From Methanofollis ethanolicus (GTDB taxonomy: Archaea; Halobacteriota; Methanomicrobia; Methanomicrobiales; Methanofollaceae), in the NCBI RefSeq assembly GCF_001571385.1, contig NZ_BCNW01000001.1, forward strand, positions 1,488,001 through 1,552,000: a stretch of DNA of 64,000 nt. The letters are read 5' to 3'. The translations under genes were made by a program, and so were the position numbers. Below the pieces are notes generated by a model. It had not been told where the DNA came from. It saw nothing but the letters and a program-made list of their open reading frames with translations, and searched no databases. Positions 63,223-64,000 of this stretch are shown piece by piece. Position 1 is the first letter of the stretch. The number at the start of each line of letters is the position of its first letter.

Positions 63223-64000
63223 TCACTTTCCTATTTTAATACGCCTGCCCATGATGCACGGACCGCCCCGCACGCCGCCCAGGGGGTTCTTCGGCTTGCC
63301 GAGGGAGTTCATGCACCGCCCCATCAGGGCGGCGCCGCGTGCAAGCCCGTCGTCCACAAAGACTACATGGTTCTTTGGGTCTTTGAAGAGGCCGCGCTCG
63401 GTGATCCCGTCAAGGATATACTGTGGTTTTCTCCCTGATATCGCCGCCCGTCCGGTGAAACCGATGGAGGCGTTTTCCGGGACCATGGTGTGTTCGACCG
63501 CAACATCGATGAGCCTGAGGGCCATTCTGGCGCAGACGTGGTCGATCACATCGACGAGCAGTCCTTTGCCGTACTTCTCATAGATCTCTGCACCGATCGT
63601 ATTGAGTGCTCCGGTTTCGCTCCCGTTCACCCCGACATCGCACCCGATCAGGGCGACTCCCGAGTCATGGGCGACCTTCGCGCTGACCGGCACCCGGCCG
63701 AAACGGTCGCGGTCGGGCGGGACGATCCTGATGTCGATGTGACGGTGTGCCTGTTCCACATAGTCCTCGACGGTTGCCGCGCTCCTCCCGATCCGCGACA
63801 GCCCCTCGATGACACTTTTGTCGCCGAACATGTCGAGGGCCGTGCCTGTCCTCCCCTCGACCTGGCCGGTCCCCCTGACGATGGAGTCGGGGATCGCCCC
63901 TGCAAGGCCGCAGAAGTTTCCGATGGTATGTGCAAAGGGGTTCTCGGCCGTCGGGTCGACGTCGGAGGTGATCCTCCCATCGAGAGTCGTCCCGAAGTCT
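63223..64000 (-). CDS. methanogenesis marker 14-like protein, 5' end cut by window
   Basis: At least 259 residues; the frame stays open to the right edge, so the start is outside. Visible: DFGTT (an ATP-type loop as in acetate/sugar kinase folds), GLAGAIPDSIVRG, GCDVGVNGSETG, GFTGRAAISGRK and VFVDDGLARGAALMGR, ending GRRIKIGK. I match it to the methanogenesis marker 14 family, found only in methanogens and of unknown role. If right, it fixes the organism as a methanogen. Confidence 0.75.
   Translation of the reverse strand, partial: DFGTTLDGRITSDVDPTAENPFAHTIGNFCGLAGAIPDSIVRGTGQVEGRTGTALDMFGDKSVIEGLSRIGRSAATVEDYVEQAHRHIDIRIVPPDRDRFGRVPVSAKVAHDSGVALIGCDVGVNGSETGALNTIGAEIYEKYGKGLLVDVIDHVCARMALRLIDVAVEHTMVPENASIGFTGRAAISGRKPQYILDGITERGLFKDPKNHVVFVDDGLARGAALMGRCMNSLGKPKNPLGGVRGGPCIMGRRIKIGK

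Overview
The window reads as a GC-rich euryarchaeal chromosome, most likely a methanogen of the order Methanomicrobiales (Methanofollis or Methanoculleus-like; the genus is inference). Archaeal marks are PCNA, the large primase subunit PriL, DnaG, Alba, ribosomal protein S17e, CobY, RaSEA, a tetraether lipid synthase (Tes), CarS and archaeal type IV pilins. The methanogen call rests on a methanogenesis marker 14-like gene at the right edge, a MptN-like ATP-grasp ligase, and hydrogenase maturation genes hypC-hypA-hypE. Almost all is ordinary chromosome, but several gene-free gaps are filled by dispersed repeats.

Layout. 1-2.3 kb: an archaeal pilin cluster of three genes plus a decayed fourth. 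2.4-8.1 kb (minus): a three-repeat META lipoprotein, two P1B-type metal ATPases and a MarR-type regulator with palindromic DNA upstream. 8.1-9.9 kb: gene-poor, repeat-filled. 9.9-13.9 kb: iron and metal uptake (two feoA, a feoB split into GTPase and membrane genes, a membrane protein, a DtxR-family regulator, a ZIP transporter). 14-21.4 kb: zinc-ribbon protein, a damaged cardiolipin synthase behind a mobile repeat, PHP protein, ArsR regulator with a Cys/His-rich micro-ORF, tRNA-Arg, lipoprotein, M20 peptidase. 21.4-30.2 kb: moaA-rlmE, pcn-priL, HD protein, thiN-rps17e-dapA-dapB, ferredoxin, asd, alba. 31-38 kb: DUF373, coiled-coil protein, ftsZ with a CdrS-like regulator, cobD-cobY. 36.8-49.4 kb: TIGR00300 family, RaSEA, surface protein, tRNA-Ser, EVE, RecQ, flavodoxin, RMD1-like and large membrane proteins, HEAT, Hsp20 and PAS proteins. 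49.9-64 kb: hypCAE-pyrC, dnaG, MptN-like ligase, a nonsense-interrupted ornithine cyclodeaminase, tes/carS, pyrE-purD-argF, methanogenesis marker 14.

How genes work together. dapA, dapB and asd cover early lysine/diaminopimelate synthesis. feo genes and a DtxR regulator form an iron-uptake module. Divergent tes and carS both act on archaeal membrane lipids. cdrS-ftsZ matches a cell-division pair known in haloarchaea. hypC, hypA and hypE mature [NiFe] hydrogenases.

The least expected signals are: (1) a family of about 350-bp elements, four copies here, with about 17-bp terminal inverted repeats and apparent 3-bp target duplications, so MITE-like; (2) a 33-codon Cys/His-rich ORF overlapping the stop of an ArsR gene; (3) a cardiolipin synthase whose start codon lies in the end of one element and which lacks internal sequence; (4) a palindromic array before the MarR/P1B-ATPase operon; (5) a perfect 18-bp palindrome before cdrS-ftsZ. 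I found no CRISPR array, intact transposase or prophage.
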